Below, in pieces: positions 8,377 to 17,912 of a DNA stretch of 64,000 nt. The position numbers and the translations under genes are program-made. Positions within the stretch are counted from its first letter, which is position 1; every line of letters starts with the position of its first letter. The DNA comes from Woeseiaceae bacterium. Its GTDB lineage: Bacteria > Pseudomonadota > Gammaproteobacteria > Steroidobacterales > Woeseiaceae. The stretch is from assembly GCA_021773135.1 (NCBI GenBank), contig JAJFKP010000005.1, forward strand, positions 62,001 to 126,000. The letters run 5' to 3'. The notes beneath the pieces are model-generated. The model had not been told where the DNA came from and did no database searches. It saw only the letters and a list, made by a program, of their open reading frames with translations.

Positions 8377-10019
8377 GGAAGGCTCGGGTGGTCATCATTG
8401 GAGGGGGATTTGGCGGCGCGTTCACAGCCAGGTACTTGCGCCGTTATGCTCCTCGCGATTGGGATATTGAGCTGATCAACTCGACCAACTATTTCGTTTT
8501 CCAGCCACTGTTACCGGAGGTCGCGTCTGGCACGATTAGCGCGCCCGACGCGGTGATGCCGCTTCGTCATATGCTTCCGGGCGTCAAAGTGCGCATGGCC
8601 GATGTTGTGGGCGTAGACCGAAGGAATCAGGAAGTCAATTTTCTGCAGGGCAGCAAGCGTTTTCCACTAACGGCCCGTTACGATCACCTTGTTATCGCCG
8701 TTGGCCAGAAAACTAACCTGACTCGCACACCTGGCTTCCGCGAACACAGCTTCTGCATGCGCGACCTCGCTGATGCTCACGTACTGCGTAATCATGTTAT
8801 CCAGTGTCTCGAACATGCGGACGTTACAGATGATCCTGAGTTGAAACGTCGACTTCTGACGTTTGTTGTTGCCGGTGGTGGATTCTCCGGCGTGGAAACT
8901 ATCGGCGAAATGCTGGAGATGATTCATCGAACCCTGAAGTTTTATCCTAATGTGGTAGCAGAAGACATCCGCGCTGTGCTCGTACAGCGAGGTCAACGCA
9001 TTTTGCCAGAGCTTTCACCCCGGCTAAGTACGTATGCGCAGCGCAAGCTGGCTGGACGAAGTGTGAGAATCATGGTTGGCGCCAGCATCCAGTCAGCAAC
9101 AGCAACTGCCGTATACCTTCAGGATGGGTCGCGTATCAATACCCATACGCTGATTACGACTGTCGGCAACGGACCGCGACCGGTTGCAGAATCCCTGGGT
9201 ATTGAGTTGATACGCGGCAAGATACCCGTCGATAAGTATCTGCGCGTAGCGGAGACTGATCGAATCTGGTGTATCGGTGATGCAGCGTTGATTCCAATCG
9301 GCCAAAGTGACGACGGAGAGCGCGATTATGCGCCACCAACTGCACAGTTTGCCGTGCGCGAGGCGCGTTGTGTTGCTAAAAATATTATTGCGGTCCAAAT
9401 GCAGGAATCGCCGATCGCCTTCCGCTATAAACCGAGAGGAACTCTCGCCTCAATTGGTAATTACAAAGCAGTCGCCGACATCTTTGGTGTCAGACTATCC
9501 GGATTGCCTGCATGGCTGCTGTGGCGAAGTTTTTACATCAGTATGCTGCCAGGTTTTTCCACCCGATTGCGAGTGGCGTTGAATTGGCTATTCGATTATT
9601 TCCTGCCGCGCAGCATCGTGCAAATATCGAGTCACCACCAGCCTGCAACATCCTATCGGTGTTATGCACGCGGTGATGTCGTATGTAGGCCTGGCCAAAT
9701 TGTTGACGGATTATACACCGTCGTATCCGGTTACCTGGAATCCCGGATTCCGAATCCGGCAACAGGCGAAGACTTTGTTCGACTGATTGGCGAGGGAGAT
9801 CACTGGGGTGAGCGGAGTCTGACCGGCAGATTCGAAACTCAGGGAACGCTGACGGCCGTGGAAGACACTCGCGTTCTGGTTCTTGGTGAGGAAGAATTTC
9901 GTAATCTGCGCACGACCTTTCCGCCTTTGGATGACTATTTCAGGCACGTTGGCGAAAAAATCTATGCGCCGGCTTTGCGACAAGCGCCTTCGCGCACCTC
10001 CGAGAAACGACCGCCCTGA
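8373..10019 (+). CDS. NDH-2-like FAD/NAD(P) oxidoreductase fused to a cyclic-nucleotide-binding domain
   Basis: A 548-residue fusion. Residues 1-410 or so form a type II NADH dehydrogenase-like flavoprotein with GGGFGGAFTARYL at the N-terminus, a second dinucleotide fold (VVAGGGFSGVETIGEM) and CIGDAA near the FAD end. Residues about 430-530 form a cNMP-binding domain (RPGQIVDGLYTVVSGYLE, GEGDHWGERSL). NDH-2 moves electrons from NADH to quinone at the membrane without pumping protons. The added sensor domain suggests allosteric control by a cyclic nucleotide or similar ligand. It is the last gene of the operon and may reoxidise the NADH made by the aldehyde dehydrogenase. Confidence 0.88.
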   Translation: MRKARVVIIGGGFGGAFTARYLRRYAPRDWDIELINSTNYFVFQPLLPEVASGTISAPDAVMPLRHMLPGVKVRMADVVGVDRRNQEVNFLQGSKRFPLTARYDHLVIAVGQKTNLTRTPGFREHSFCMRDLADAHVLRNHVIQCLEHADVTDDPELKRRLLTFVVAGGGFSGVETIGEMLEMIHRTLKFYPNVVAEDIRAVLVQRGQRILPELSPRLSTYAQRKLAGRSVRIMVGASIQSATATAVYLQDGSRINTHTLITTVGNGPRPVAESLGIELIRGKIPVDKYLRVAETDRIWCIGDAALIPIGQSDDGERDYAPPTAQFAVREARCVAKNIIAVQMQESPIAFRYKPRGTLASIGNYKAVADIFGVRLSGLPAWLLWRSFYISMLPGFSTRLRVALNWLFDYFLPRSIVQISSHHQPATSYRCYARGDVVCRPGQIVDGLYTVVSGYLESRIPNPATGEDFVRLIGEGDHWGERSLTGRFETQGTLTAVEDTRVLVLGEEEFRNLRTTFPPLDDYFRHVGEKIYAPALRQAPSRTSEKRPP

Positions 10020-10133
10020 TCGATCCTCTCAAAAGAGATCCTCTGCGCAGCTGCTCTCAAGATTGATTGCCTGTTCCCGTAACGATGCAAAATCTTAACA
10101 ACAGCAAGCAGGCTTGCAATTCGCTATGCGTTC

Positions 10134-10197
10134 CCCGCTAAAGGCGGGATTCAGGACCGCGCACTTTCATTCATCCTGACAGACATTGACGTCAGGA
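10134..10197. terminator. Two hairpins between convergent genes
   Basis: The gap between the end of the four-gene operon and the convergent membrane protein gene holds two inverted repeats: CCCGC/GCGGG (10134-10148) and TCCTGAC/GTCAGGA (10174-10197, 10-nt loop). Neither has a T-run, so they are weak terminator candidates. Confidence 0.3.
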
Positions 10198-10234
10198 ATC
10201 ACACGGACTCAGCTAAAAGATCGGACAATCCAGG

Positions 10235-10636
10235 TCATTTGCTGTTTATTCTGGACCCTGGTGCAGTGAATATGAATATCGTGGTCGCGACCGTTCCAAA
10301 ACTGTAAACGAGCGTACGGAGAATTCGCAGGTCAATTACGGTCGGATACTCAACGCCCCGAAGTTTGAGTTCATTTTGAAGAAACAGGAATTGGCTTGCG
10401 TCATTCGCATAGCGGAGGCCAATTGCAGCAGAGGCGAGTGCATACATGATCGCAATAAATACCTTCATCCGCCGTGAAAAATGATTTCCAGCTGCGAAGC
10501 TAGCGATCACTACGGCGGATGTAACAGTTACCCACAGTTGAAATTGCATATCGATCGAACCGGATTCGTTCTGCAACAACCCTATTAGATCCGTAACGGT
10601 GGCGTCATTCATGTCTGCATGCGCCCAGGTCGTCAA
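10235..10636 (-). CDS. Small membrane protein, function unknown
   Basis: A protein of up to 133 residues with about three hydrophobic segments (around residues 35-52, 58-76 and 110-128), hence an inner-membrane protein. I recognise no family. The frame opens at a TTG; an in-frame ATG at 10612 (MNDATV) is just as likely and neither has a clear Shine-Dalgarno sequence. It lies downstream of fumC on the same strand with about 125 bp between, so it may belong to the same transcript. Confidence 0.55.
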   Translation of the reverse strand: MTTWAHADMNDATVTDLIGLLQNESGSIDMQFQLWVTVTSAVVIASFAAGNHFSRRMKVFIAIMYALASAAIGLRYANDASQFLFLQNELKLRGVEYPTVIDLRILRTLVYSFGTVATTIFIFTAPGSRINSK

Positions 10637-10761
10637 TGAATTGGCCGATGGATCCCACGTATCGTGCTGTACCCGGGAATCGCAATGCCGTATTGGCTGT
10701 ACGGGCCAATGCCGGGTTCCTGTCCTGACCGTTCTTCATCAGATGATCGCTTTCGCACTAC

Positions 10762-12147
10762 TTACCTGACTTCCTTATTGCCGGTCAGAAGCTCAGGGTC
10801 GAGTAATGCCCGCAGCTCCGAGCGACTAAGATCAGTCATTTCATCGGCTACATCCAGAACAGAAACACCTTCTACGTAGGCACGCTTGGCAATTGCGGCA
10901 CCCTTTTCGTAGCCGATGACGCCGTTAAGAGATGTGACGAGAATCGGGTTTCGGTGCAACGCCGCCGCTAGTTTTTCTGTGTTGACTGTGAAACCGGTAA
11001 CCGCTTTTTCAGCCAACGCGCGTGCACTGCCGGCCAAAATCTCTATGCTGTGGAGGATATTGTGGGCGACCAGCGGCAACATTACATTCAATTGGAAGTT
11101 GCCCGATTGGCCGGCAACGGAGATTGCGACATCATTGCCGATCACCTGTGCGCAGGCCATGGCCACGGCTTCTGGAATAACCGGGTTGACTTTGCCGGGC
11201 ATGATACTGCTGCCTGGCTGCAGTGCTGGCAGGTTGATTTCTCCCAGACCCACCAGTGGACCGGAATTCATCCAGCGCAGATCGTTACTAATCTTCATTA
11301 GACTCACCGCAAGCGTCTTAAGCTGGCCACTCATTTCGACTGCGGCGTCCTGCGTTGCTATGCCTTCAAAAAAGTCAGAATTGGAGCTAAAAGGCACGTC
11401 GGTCACAATTGCCAGCAGCTCTGCCACGCGCGGTCCGAACTCTGCATGCGAATTGACGCCGGTGCCGATAGCCGTGCCACCTAACGCGAGTTGCGACAGG
11501 TGTTGTAGGCCGGCGCTAATTCTCTCGACGCCCTTTCTTACCTGGGTTCGCCATGCGCCGACTTCCTGGTCGAGTCGGATCGGCATGGCATCCATCAAAT
11601 GGGTCCGGCCCGTTTTGACAATGCCGTGCAGGCTTTGTGCGCACGCCTCGAGCGATACCTGCAATTTGTCAAGCGCCGGCAACAGATCGTTCTGAATAGC
11701 CAGGCATGCGCTGACGTGAATTGTTGTCGGAATCACATCATTGGAACTTTGACCACAGTTGACGTGATCATTTGGATGTATTGGCAGCCCCGAACGACTG
11801 GATGTCAGTCGAGCAATAACTTCATTGGCGTTCATATTGGTACTGGTACCGGACCCAGTTTGAAACACATCGACTGGAAAATGCTCAAAATGATCGCCAG
11901 CGGCGATTTCATTTGCGACGCTGCAAATAGCAGCCGCTTTTTCTTTTGTTATCAACCCCAGATCAGCGTTGACTTTCGCGGCAGCCGACTTGACCAAGCC
12001 AAGCGCGCGAATGAAATTGGCTGGCATAGTCTGCCCGCTAATATTGAAATTTTCGACAGCACGTTGGGTTTGCGCACCGTACAGCGCGTTGATGGGCACT
12101 TTAAGCTGGCCCATGCTGTCTTTTTCAATGCGAAATGAATCTGCCAT
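10762..12147 (-). CDS. fumC: Class II fumarate hydratase
   Basis: A 461-residue class II fumarase that interconverts fumarate and malate in the TCA cycle. Hallmarks are the substrate-site segments QTGSGTSTNMNANEV, GQSSNDVIPT and GRTHLMDAMPI, plus the fumarase/aspartase signature GSSIMPGKVNP. The ATG at 12147 is chosen over the longer frame because AAGGAG lies just upstream and family members begin with a short polar stretch before LKVP. It directly follows sdhB (10-nt gap), so fumarate made by the dehydrogenase meets its hydratase in one operon. Confidence 0.96.
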   Translation of the reverse strand: MADSFRIEKDSMGQLKVPINALYGAQTQRAVENFNISGQTMPANFIRALGLVKSAAAKVNADLGLITKEKAAAICSVANEIAAGDHFEHFPVDVFQTGSGTSTNMNANEVIARLTSSRSGLPIHPNDHVNCGQSSNDVIPTTIHVSACLAIQNDLLPALDKLQVSLEACAQSLHGIVKTGRTHLMDAMPIRLDQEVGAWRTQVRKGVERISAGLQHLSQLALGGTAIGTGVNSHAEFGPRVAELLAIVTDVPFSSNSDFFEGIATQDAAVEMSGQLKTLAVSLMKISNDLRWMNSGPLVGLGEINLPALQPGSSIMPGKVNPVIPEAVAMACAQVIGNDVAISVAGQSGNFQLNVMLPLVAHNILHSIEILAGSARALAEKAVTGFTVNTEKLAAALHRNPILVTSLNGVIGYEKGAAIAKRAYVEGVSVLDVADEMTDLSRSELRALLDPELLTGNKEVR

Positions 12148-12157
12148 ATTGCACTCC

Positions 12158-12904
12158 TTACGTACGCCGGATAAACGAACGACCAAGATCGCGATTCATT
12201 CTCGCAATGCGGCCAATATCGATCTCTTTCGGGCACGCGGATTGGCATTCGGCATGATTGCTGCAGTGGCCGAATCCCTCTTTGTCCATTTGTGCGAGCA
12301 TCATGCGTACACGCGAATTGCGTTCCGTCTGACCTTGCGGCAAAAGTCCCAGATGTGAGATTTTGGCGGCGACGAACAAGCTCGCTGACGCGCTGGGACA
12401 CGCGGCTGCGCACGCCCCGCAGCCGATACAGGTTGCAGATGTGAATGCCCGGTCTGCGACATCTTTCGGCACCGGAATCGTATTTCCATCCGGCGCAGCT
12501 CCGGTGCGGACCGAGACAAAGCCACCGGCCTGAAGAATTCGATCATATGCACTGCGATCGACGACCAGATCGCGAACAACCGGGAATGCGCCGACCCTCC
12601 ATGGTTCGATCCACACTTCTTCGCCGTCACTAAACTCCCGCATGTATAACTGGCAGGTTGTCGTTGCTTTTTGCGGGCCGTGTGGTGATCCATTGATGAC
12701 GAGGCTGCAGGCGCCGCATATGCCCTCACGACAGTCGTAGTCGAATGCTACCGGCTCTTCATCATGAACGATCAGACCCTCGTTGAGGACGTCGAGCATT
12801 TCCAAAAAAGACATATCCGGAGAAACGTCACTAACATTGAATACGTCAAAATTTCCGGGGCTTTCGGGGTCTGACTGACGCCAGATGTTCAAAGTCAGGT
12901 TCAC
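12158..12904 (-). CDS. sdhB: Succinate dehydrogenase/fumarate reductase iron-sulfur subunit
   Basis: A 248-residue subunit carrying electrons from flavin to quinone. The [2Fe-2S] ligands are in [13 protein letters not shown] and the following Cys, the [4Fe-4S] ligands in [12 protein letters not shown], and the [3Fe-4S] site in the later Cys residues near [17 protein letters not shown]. The chosen start is GTG at 12904, which overlaps the sdhA stop as GTGA and has AAGGAG upstream. Longer frames would run inside sdhA. The subunit order C-A-B and sequence type match the B. subtilis/epsilonproteobacterial enzymes rather than the usual proteobacterial SdhCDAB. Confidence 0.94.
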   Translation of the reverse strand: MNLTLNIWRQSDPESPGNFDVFNVSDVSPDMSFLEMLDVLNEGLIVHDEEPVAFDYDCREGICGACSLVINGSPHGPQKATTTCQLYMREFSDGEEVWIEPWRVGAFPVVRDLVVDRSAYDRILQAGGFVSVRTGAAPDGNTIPVPKDVADRAFTSATCIGCGACAAACPSASASLFVAAKISHLGLLPQGQTERNSRVRMMLAQMDKEGFGHCSNHAECQSACPKEIDIGRIARMNRDLGRSFIRRT

Positions 12905-14838
12905 TTGTAGCTCCTTACTGACGGATGCACAAACTCGAAACGCAGCTGTTCTTTGTGCAATATTGGCGCGGAGCAATCGCCGCTGAATTCCCAGGCAGCT
13001 ACATAACTATAATTTTCGTCGTCACGCTTCGCCTCACCCTCCGCTGTCACGTGATCTGTACGTGCGTGACTACCACAAGATTCTTCGCGGTCAAGCGCGT
13101 CGAGGCACATGAGTTCGCCAAGCTCGAGAAAATCGGCAATTCGACCGGCCCGTTCCAGGGTTTGGTTAAAGGCCTCACCGCTGCCGGTCACTTTTACTTC
13201 CCGCCAAAACTGATCGCGGAGTGGGGGGAATTGCTTCAGCGCAGTGCGAAGATCTGCCGGATCGCGTGTCATGCTGCAGTGATCCCAGAGAATCTGGCCG
13301 ACCTTGCGGTGAAAGTATTCCGGCGGATGCTTAGCATCTGGCGCATTCAACAATCGCTTAATGCGATCACGTACATTTCTAACTGCGTCGGCCACTGCAG
13401 CATGATCGTTTGCTATATCACCCGCCTGGTGTCGTGCGAGAAAATTGCCAACGCTATACGGGACGATGAAATAGCCATCGGCGAGACCCTGCATCAGGGC
13501 GCTTGCACCAAGCCGGTTAGCGCCATGATCAGAGAAATTACATTCTCCCGTGGCAAACAGCCCGTCGATACTCGTCATCAAATTGTAATCAACCCACAAC
13601 CCGCCCATAGCATAGTGAATGGCCGGATATATGCGCATTGGCGTCCTGTAAGGGCTCTCGCCGGTTATTCGCTCATACATTTCAAACAGATTGCCGTAGC
13701 GCTCGCGAATAGCTGACTCACCCAAGCGATCAATAGCCTCAGAAAAATCCAGGTAAACGCCAAGGCGTTTGCCGTTGACTTCCGGCCCAACACCACGGTT
13801 TTCATCGCAAACTTCTTTCGCGGCACGCGATGCAATATCACGCGGGACAAGGTTGCCGAACGCGGGGTAACGTCTTTCAAGGAAGTAATCACGTTGGTCT
13901 TCACTGATGTCTGCCGCATTGTCGGCTTGGGCGGCAGAAGCGATGGGTGCCCATACCCGACCATCGTTGCGCAGCGATTCGCTCATCAGCGTTAGCTTGG
14001 ACTGATAGGCGCCACTTTGCGGGATGCAAGTCGGATGAATCTGCGTGAAACATGGATTGGCAAAATACGCACCATGCCGATGTGCACGCCAGGCCGCTGA
14101 TGTATTGCAACCTTTTGCATTAGTGGACAGGTAATAGGCGTTTCCGTAACCCCCGGTACACAATACGACGCAATCAGCCGTGTGCGACTCAATTTTCCCG
14201 TCAACCAGATTACGGGTGACTATGCCGCGCGCGCGACCGTCAATGACGATCAGTTCAAGCATCTCGGTGCGGGGAAACAATGTGACGCTGCCTGCAGCGA
14301 TCTGCCGGTTCAGCGCCTGATATGCGCCAAGCAAAAGTTGCTGACCGGTCTGCCCGCGTGCATAGAACGTTCGTGACACCTGTGCGCCACCAAACGAGCG
14401 ATTCGCAAGCAAGCCGCTATATTCACGCGCAAACGGCACGCCTTGTGCAACGGCCTGATCAATAATGTTGACGCTGATTTCGGCCAATCGATAGGTGTTC
14501 GACTCGCGAGAGCGAAAGTCTCCACCCTTAATCGTGTCGTAGAACAATCGCCACACACTGTCACCGTCGTTTTGGTAATTCTTCGCGGCATTGATGCCAC
14601 CCTGAGCAGCAATGCTGTGTGCACGCCTTGGACTATCCTGAAAGCAGAAGGACTTGACCTGGTAACCCATTTCGCCAAGTGTTGCCGCGGCCGAGCCGCC
14701 GGCAAGTCCGGTGCCAACCACGATAACCTGATATTTTTTTCGGTTCGCAGGATTCACAAGTGCCATATCAAAGCGATGCTTTGTCCAGCGATTCTCGAGC
14801 GGTCCTGTCGGATCATTAGCGACTAACTCAGCATTCAC
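12901..14838 (-). CDS. sdhA: Succinate dehydrogenase/fumarate reductase flavoprotein subunit
   Basis: A 645-residue flavoprotein that oxidises succinate to fumarate, or the reverse. Features include the dinucleotide fold [17 protein letters not shown], the [13 protein letters not shown] segment with the His that links FAD covalently, and GGLWVDYNL...[17 protein letters not shown] near the C-terminal half. The GTG start lies at the inner edge of a 50-bp tandem repeat (14811-15040), and each repeat copy carries the same Shine-Dalgarno, GTG and first codons. This duplicated start region is unusual. Its stop overlaps the sdhB start. Confidence 0.95.
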   Translation of the reverse strand: MNAELVANDPTGPLENRWTKHRFDMALVNPANRKKYQVIVVGTGLAGGSAAATLGEMGYQVKSFCFQDSPRRAHSIAAQGGINAAKNYQNDGDSVWRLFYDTIKGGDFRSRESNTYRLAEISVNIIDQAVAQGVPFAREYSGLLANRSFGGAQVSRTFYARGQTGQQLLLGAYQALNRQIAAGSVTLFPRTEMLELIVIDGRARGIVTRNLVDGKIESHTADCVVLCTGGYGNAYYLSTNAKGCNTSAAWRAHRHGAYFANPCFTQIHPTCIPQSGAYQSKLTLMSESLRNDGRVWAPIASAAQADNAADISEDQRDYFLERRYPAFGNLVPRDIASRAAKEVCDENRGVGPEVNGKRLGVYLDFSEAIDRLGESAIRERYGNLFEMYERITGESPYRTPMRIYPAIHYAMGGLWVDYNLMTSIDGLFATGECNFSDHGANRLGASALMQGLADGYFIVPYSVGNFLARHQAGDIANDHAAVADAVRNVRDRIKRLLNAPDAKHPPEYFHRKVGQILWDHCSMTRDPADLRTALKQFPPLRDQFWREVKVTGSGEAFNQTLERAGRIADFLELGELMCLDALDREESCGSHARTDHVTAEGEAKRDDENYSYVAAWEFSGDCSAPILHKEQLRFEFVHPSVRSYK

Positions 14839-15040
14839 GTCACTGCCCTCCCTTGAGGGGGATCATTAGCGACTAACTCAGCATTCACGTCACTGCCCTC
14901 CCTTGAGGGGGATCATTGGCGACTAACTCAACATTCACGTCACTGCCCTCCCTTGAGGGGGATCATTGGCGACTAACTCAGCATTCACCTCACGCCCTCC
15001 CTTGAGGGGATCATTGGCGACTAGCGCAGCATTCACGTGA
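14811..15040 (-). repeat. 50-bp tandem repeat reiterating the sdhA ribosome-binding site and start
   Basis: About 4.6 copies of a unit (50, 50, 50, 48 bp and a partial) fill the sdhC-sdhA gap. On the minus strand each unit holds AAGGGAGGG followed by a GTG start and the codons for NAELVAND. GTGs lie at 15036, 14988, 14938, 14888 and 14838; only the last opens sdhA. From the 50-bp copies translation would give a 17-codon peptide whose TGA overlaps the next GTG (GTGA). The 48-bp first unit is in frame with the second. The result is a chain of coupled mini-ORFs leading into sdhA. Confidence 0.9.
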
Positions 15041-15070
15041 CAGCCCTGTCTTTGGATAGCAGAACCATGT

Positions 15071-15757
15071 TCATCTCAGGACGGCTCGCACAGCGTCGAT
15101 GTTAAGTAGCACGAGCGCGATATTGAGGAATGCGATGCCGAGCCCGACCACGACGGCGAACGGGCGCCGCCACTGGTTGTAGCGCGGATGATGAGCGCCG
15201 AGCGTTTGGAACAGGCTCCATACTCCGTGGTACAGGTGAAACGCTAAAGCGACCTGGCCGAGGACATAAAGTGTCGTAACGGGCCAGCGAGTGAAGCCGG
15301 TCTGCAAATTCCGAAAAACGCTGTCGCTTGCTCCGAACACAAGCCAGCCACGTACCTGGGCTACGTGCACGCAAATGAACAGCAAAAGGGTCAAACCGCT
15401 GACCATCATCGTTCGCGCGGCCCAGGTGGTCGCCCTGTATTTTCTTTTGTAATAGCGCTCTGGCCTGGCGCGACGATTCTTGAGCCAATGGCTGGGCCCA
15501 ACCGCAAGATGTACGAGAAGTGCCATCGCAATTACAATCCAGACACCGTAGTGCAGGATTGGATGGCGCTGCAGCCAGACCAAATATTCATTGAAAGCCA
15601 GCTCACCATCCAGCAAAACGGTATTACCGGCCCAGTGACCAAACAGAAAGGCGACGAGTACCATGCCGCTGATTGCCATGAATACCTTGCGCATGACTGA
15701 ATATCGCCAGGCACTTGGCAGTGCAGTGTCACGTGTGATGACGGTCGACTTTGACAT
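15071..15757 (-). CDS. sdhC: Succinate dehydrogenase cytochrome b subunit, b558 type
   Basis: A 228-residue membrane anchor with five hydrophobic helices, of the B. subtilis-type single-anchor family that binds two haems b and quinone. Candidate haem-ligand histidines are in FLFGHWAGN, LLVHLAVGPSHW, FICVHVAQV and LAFHLYHGVWS. It is the first subunit gene in the C-A-B order. About 230 bp of tandem repeat separates it from sdhA. The ATG follows the upstream gene's stop by 3 nt, with GGAAAG as ribosome-binding site. Confidence 0.93.
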   Translation of the reverse strand: MSKSTVITRDTALPSAWRYSVMRKVFMAISGMVLVAFLFGHWAGNTVLLDGELAFNEYLVWLQRHPILHYGVWIVIAMALLVHLAVGPSHWLKNRRARPERYYKRKYRATTWAARTMMVSGLTLLLFICVHVAQVRGWLVFGASDSVFRNLQTGFTRWPVTTLYVLGQVALAFHLYHGVWSLFQTLGAHHPRYNQWRRPFAVVVGLGIAFLNIALVLLNIDAVRAVLR

Positions 15758-15760
15758 GAG

Positions 15761-16294
15761 TTAGCTTTCCATGTCGGGATGCGCTTCATCGCGATCGGCG
15801 CGTGGCGCAAGTCGTTCGCGCTGCAGCGTTCGCAGGCAGGAATTCCAGCGCAGAATTGCGTCATCGTTGTGTTCTGGCCGAAAAGGCTGTGCTTTTTCGT
15901 ACCATTGCATTGCTTCGCGGAAATATTCCCAAGTAAAGGATCGGGACATGCTCTCATTGAGCATAGCTCGCCCACGTCGTTCGCAAATCAAGCCACGAAA
16001 GTAAAGTCGTTCATATTCCTCCGGTAGCTGATCGACAATTCGCAGGGCTCGCTTTGGATCGAGCAATTGGCCGCTGCGCCCGAACTGGTCGGTCAGCGCG
16101 AGAATCAACATGCGTTTTGCACCAAGGTGTGCGGCATCCGCATCAAGGATATCGAGACATATACTCTCAGCCTGCTCTGGTTCCTGAAGCCCGCGGTACT
16201 GGCGTGCCTTCTCCAATGCGGCTGGGACCGCGGCTACGCTGATTCGATTGAGTTTCAGGTCGCGCATATTCATCGCTTCAATAGTTCGGGTCAT
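15761..16294 (-). CDS. TPR-like protein in the sdh operon, function unknown
   Basis: A soluble, mostly helical protein of up to 177 residues with helix pairs resembling tetratricopeptide repeats (AALEKARQYRGLQEPEQAESICLDIL-type segments, and YFREAMQWYEKAQ near residue 130, each quoted only in part). It lies between malic enzyme and sdhC, overlapping the first and 3 nt from the second, so it is co-transcribed. A chaperone or assembly role for the dehydrogenase is possible but unsupported. The longest frame starts inside malic enzyme at 16294; the ATG at 16273 (MNMRD) is a plausible alternative. Confidence 0.7.
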   Translation of the reverse strand: MTRTIEAMNMRDLKLNRISVAAVPAALEKARQYRGLQEPEQAESICLDILDADAAHLGAKRMLILALTDQFGRSGQLLDPKRALRIVDQLPEEYERLYFRGLICERRGRAMLNESMSRSFTWEYFREAMQWYEKAQPFRPEHNDDAILRWNSCLRTLQRERLAPRADRDEAHPDMES

Positions 16295-17912
16295 ACATTT
16301 GCTTAGCGATCATCTGCGCAATGTCTGCAGGACGTTCGATCTGCGCGAGCCCCTGTTGCCATGCCATATCCGCCACCGCTATAGCAATATTCAGTGAGAC
16401 CTTGCGTATGTCTGCAAGGGGTGGATATACGGCCCCCGCAGCCAGTTCCTGTTCGCTGACCTGTTCAGAAAGTACGCGCGCCGCTTCGAGGAACATCTCA
16501 TCACTGATAGTCAGCGCGCGGCAGGCGATAGCGCCTAGACCGATCCCCGGGAAGACATAGGCATTGTTTCCCTGACCGGGCCGAAACTTCTGACCCGCAT
16601 AGGTAACAGCGCCAAACGGACTTCCGCTCGCGAATATGGCTCGGCCGTCGCTCCACTGGTATGCCTGTTCTGCTGTGCATTCTGCTCTGGATGTCGGATT
16701 CGAAAGTGCGAAGATGAGCGGGCGTTCATTAATTGCCGCCATCATTCGAACTATTTCTTCGGTAAACGTACCGGGAGCACCCGTTGCGCCGATCAGTACA
16801 CTGGGTTCAACTTTCCGCATCGCTTCGTCGAACGGCATATTCGGAACATCGTGTGCGTATGCCAGATTGTGCGGCGCGAGCCCATCGCGGCCTTTTACAA
16901 CCAATCCGGATCTGTCGACGAACCATAGTCGTTTCCTCGCATCGTGCTGATCGAGGCCTGCCTCGCACAAGGCCGCATGAATCAGGTCGGCAATGCCGGT
17001 TGCGGCCGAACCGGCGCCAAGGAACATGATCTGCAGGTCTTCAAGTTTCTTGCCGGTAAGGCGAGTTGAGGCTTGCACACCGGCGAGCGCCACGGCGGCA
17101 GTGCCCTGAATATCGTCATTAAAGCACAGCACCTTGTCGCGGTAGCGCTGCAACAATGCGTAAGCGTTCGGTGTCAGGAAATCTTCGAATTGGATAAGCG
17201 CATCTGGAAACCTTTTCTGAACGGCGTTGACAAACTCATCGACTAACGAATCGTACTCATCTCCGCCGAGGCGTCGTCTATTCACGCCAAGGTATAGTGG
17301 ATCGTTACGCAATTGTTCGTTGTTCGTACCGACATCCAACATGACCGGCATACATTGGTTTGGGTGAATACCGGCGCATGCAGTATAAAGTGCAAGCTTG
17401 CCAATCGGAATTCCCATGCCGTTAGCGCCCAGGTCGCCGAGTCCGAGAATTCGCTCCCCGTCAGTGACCACAATCATGCGTACGTCCTGGTCTGGCCAGT
17501 GCTGCATGATTTCATACATATAGCCGCGGTCATTGGGCGTAATGTAGAATCCACGTGGTTGGCGAAAAATATGCGCAAACTCCTGGCAGGCCTGACCGAC
17601 AGTTGGGGTATAAATTAGCGGCATGATTTCGTCGATGTTGTTGAGTACGAGACGGTGAAACAGGCGTTCGTTGCGACCCTGTAGCGCCAGCAGAAAAACA
17701 TACCGCTCAATGTCGAAGGCCTTGCGACGCAGATTGGCCAGCGCGCGCGCTTCTTGCACATCGGGATCAGATATGCCCGCAGGCAGCAAGCCGCGCAGCC
17801 CAAGTTGATCTCTTTCTTCCTCCGTGAATGCTGTCCCCTTGTTCAGTTCAGGGTTTTTCAGTATTTCAAAGCCATGCGGTGGCACAGACGACTGTTTCAT
17901 TGCGGTAACCAT
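16278..17912 (-). CDS. maeA: NAD-dependent malic enzyme
   Basis: A 544-residue malic enzyme of the large SfcA/MaeA class, decarboxylating malate to pyruvate with NAD. Seen are LIYTPTVGQACQ with the catalytic Tyr, VVTDGERILGLGDLGANGM, the metal ligands in LIQFEDFLTPNA and CFNDDIQGTAAVAL, and the nucleotide fold FLGAGSAATGIADLI. Its start overlaps the stop of the PoxB-like gene by one base (TGATG). Together with FumC and the Sdh complex it gives a route from succinate to pyruvate. Confidence 0.95.
   Translation of the reverse strand: MVTAMKQSSVPPHGFEILKNPELNKGTAFTEEERDQLGLRGLLPAGISDPDVQEARALANLRRKAFDIERYVFLLALQGRNERLFHRLVLNNIDEIMPLIYTPTVGQACQEFAHIFRQPRGFYITPNDRGYMYEIMQHWPDQDVRMIVVTDGERILGLGDLGANGMGIPIGKLALYTACAGIHPNQCMPVMLDVGTNNEQLRNDPLYLGVNRRRLGGDEYDSLVDEFVNAVQKRFPDALIQFEDFLTPNAYALLQRYRDKVLCFNDDIQGTAAVALAGVQASTRLTGKKLEDLQIMFLGAGSAATGIADLIHAALCEAGLDQHDARKRLWFVDRSGLVVKGRDGLAPHNLAYAHDVPNMPFDEAMRKVEPSVLIGATGAPGTFTEEIVRMMAAINERPLIFALSNPTSRAECTAEQAYQWSDGRAIFASGSPFGAVTYAGQKFRPGQGNNAYVFPGIGLGAIACRALTISDEMFLEAARVLSEQVSEQELAAGAVYPPLADIRKVSLNIAIAVADMAWQQGLAQIERPADIAQMIAKQMYDPNY

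Noticed and set aside
14811-15040. CRISPR array
   Set aside because: The units are directly contiguous and nearly identical over their full 50 bp, with no unique spacers and no cas genes.
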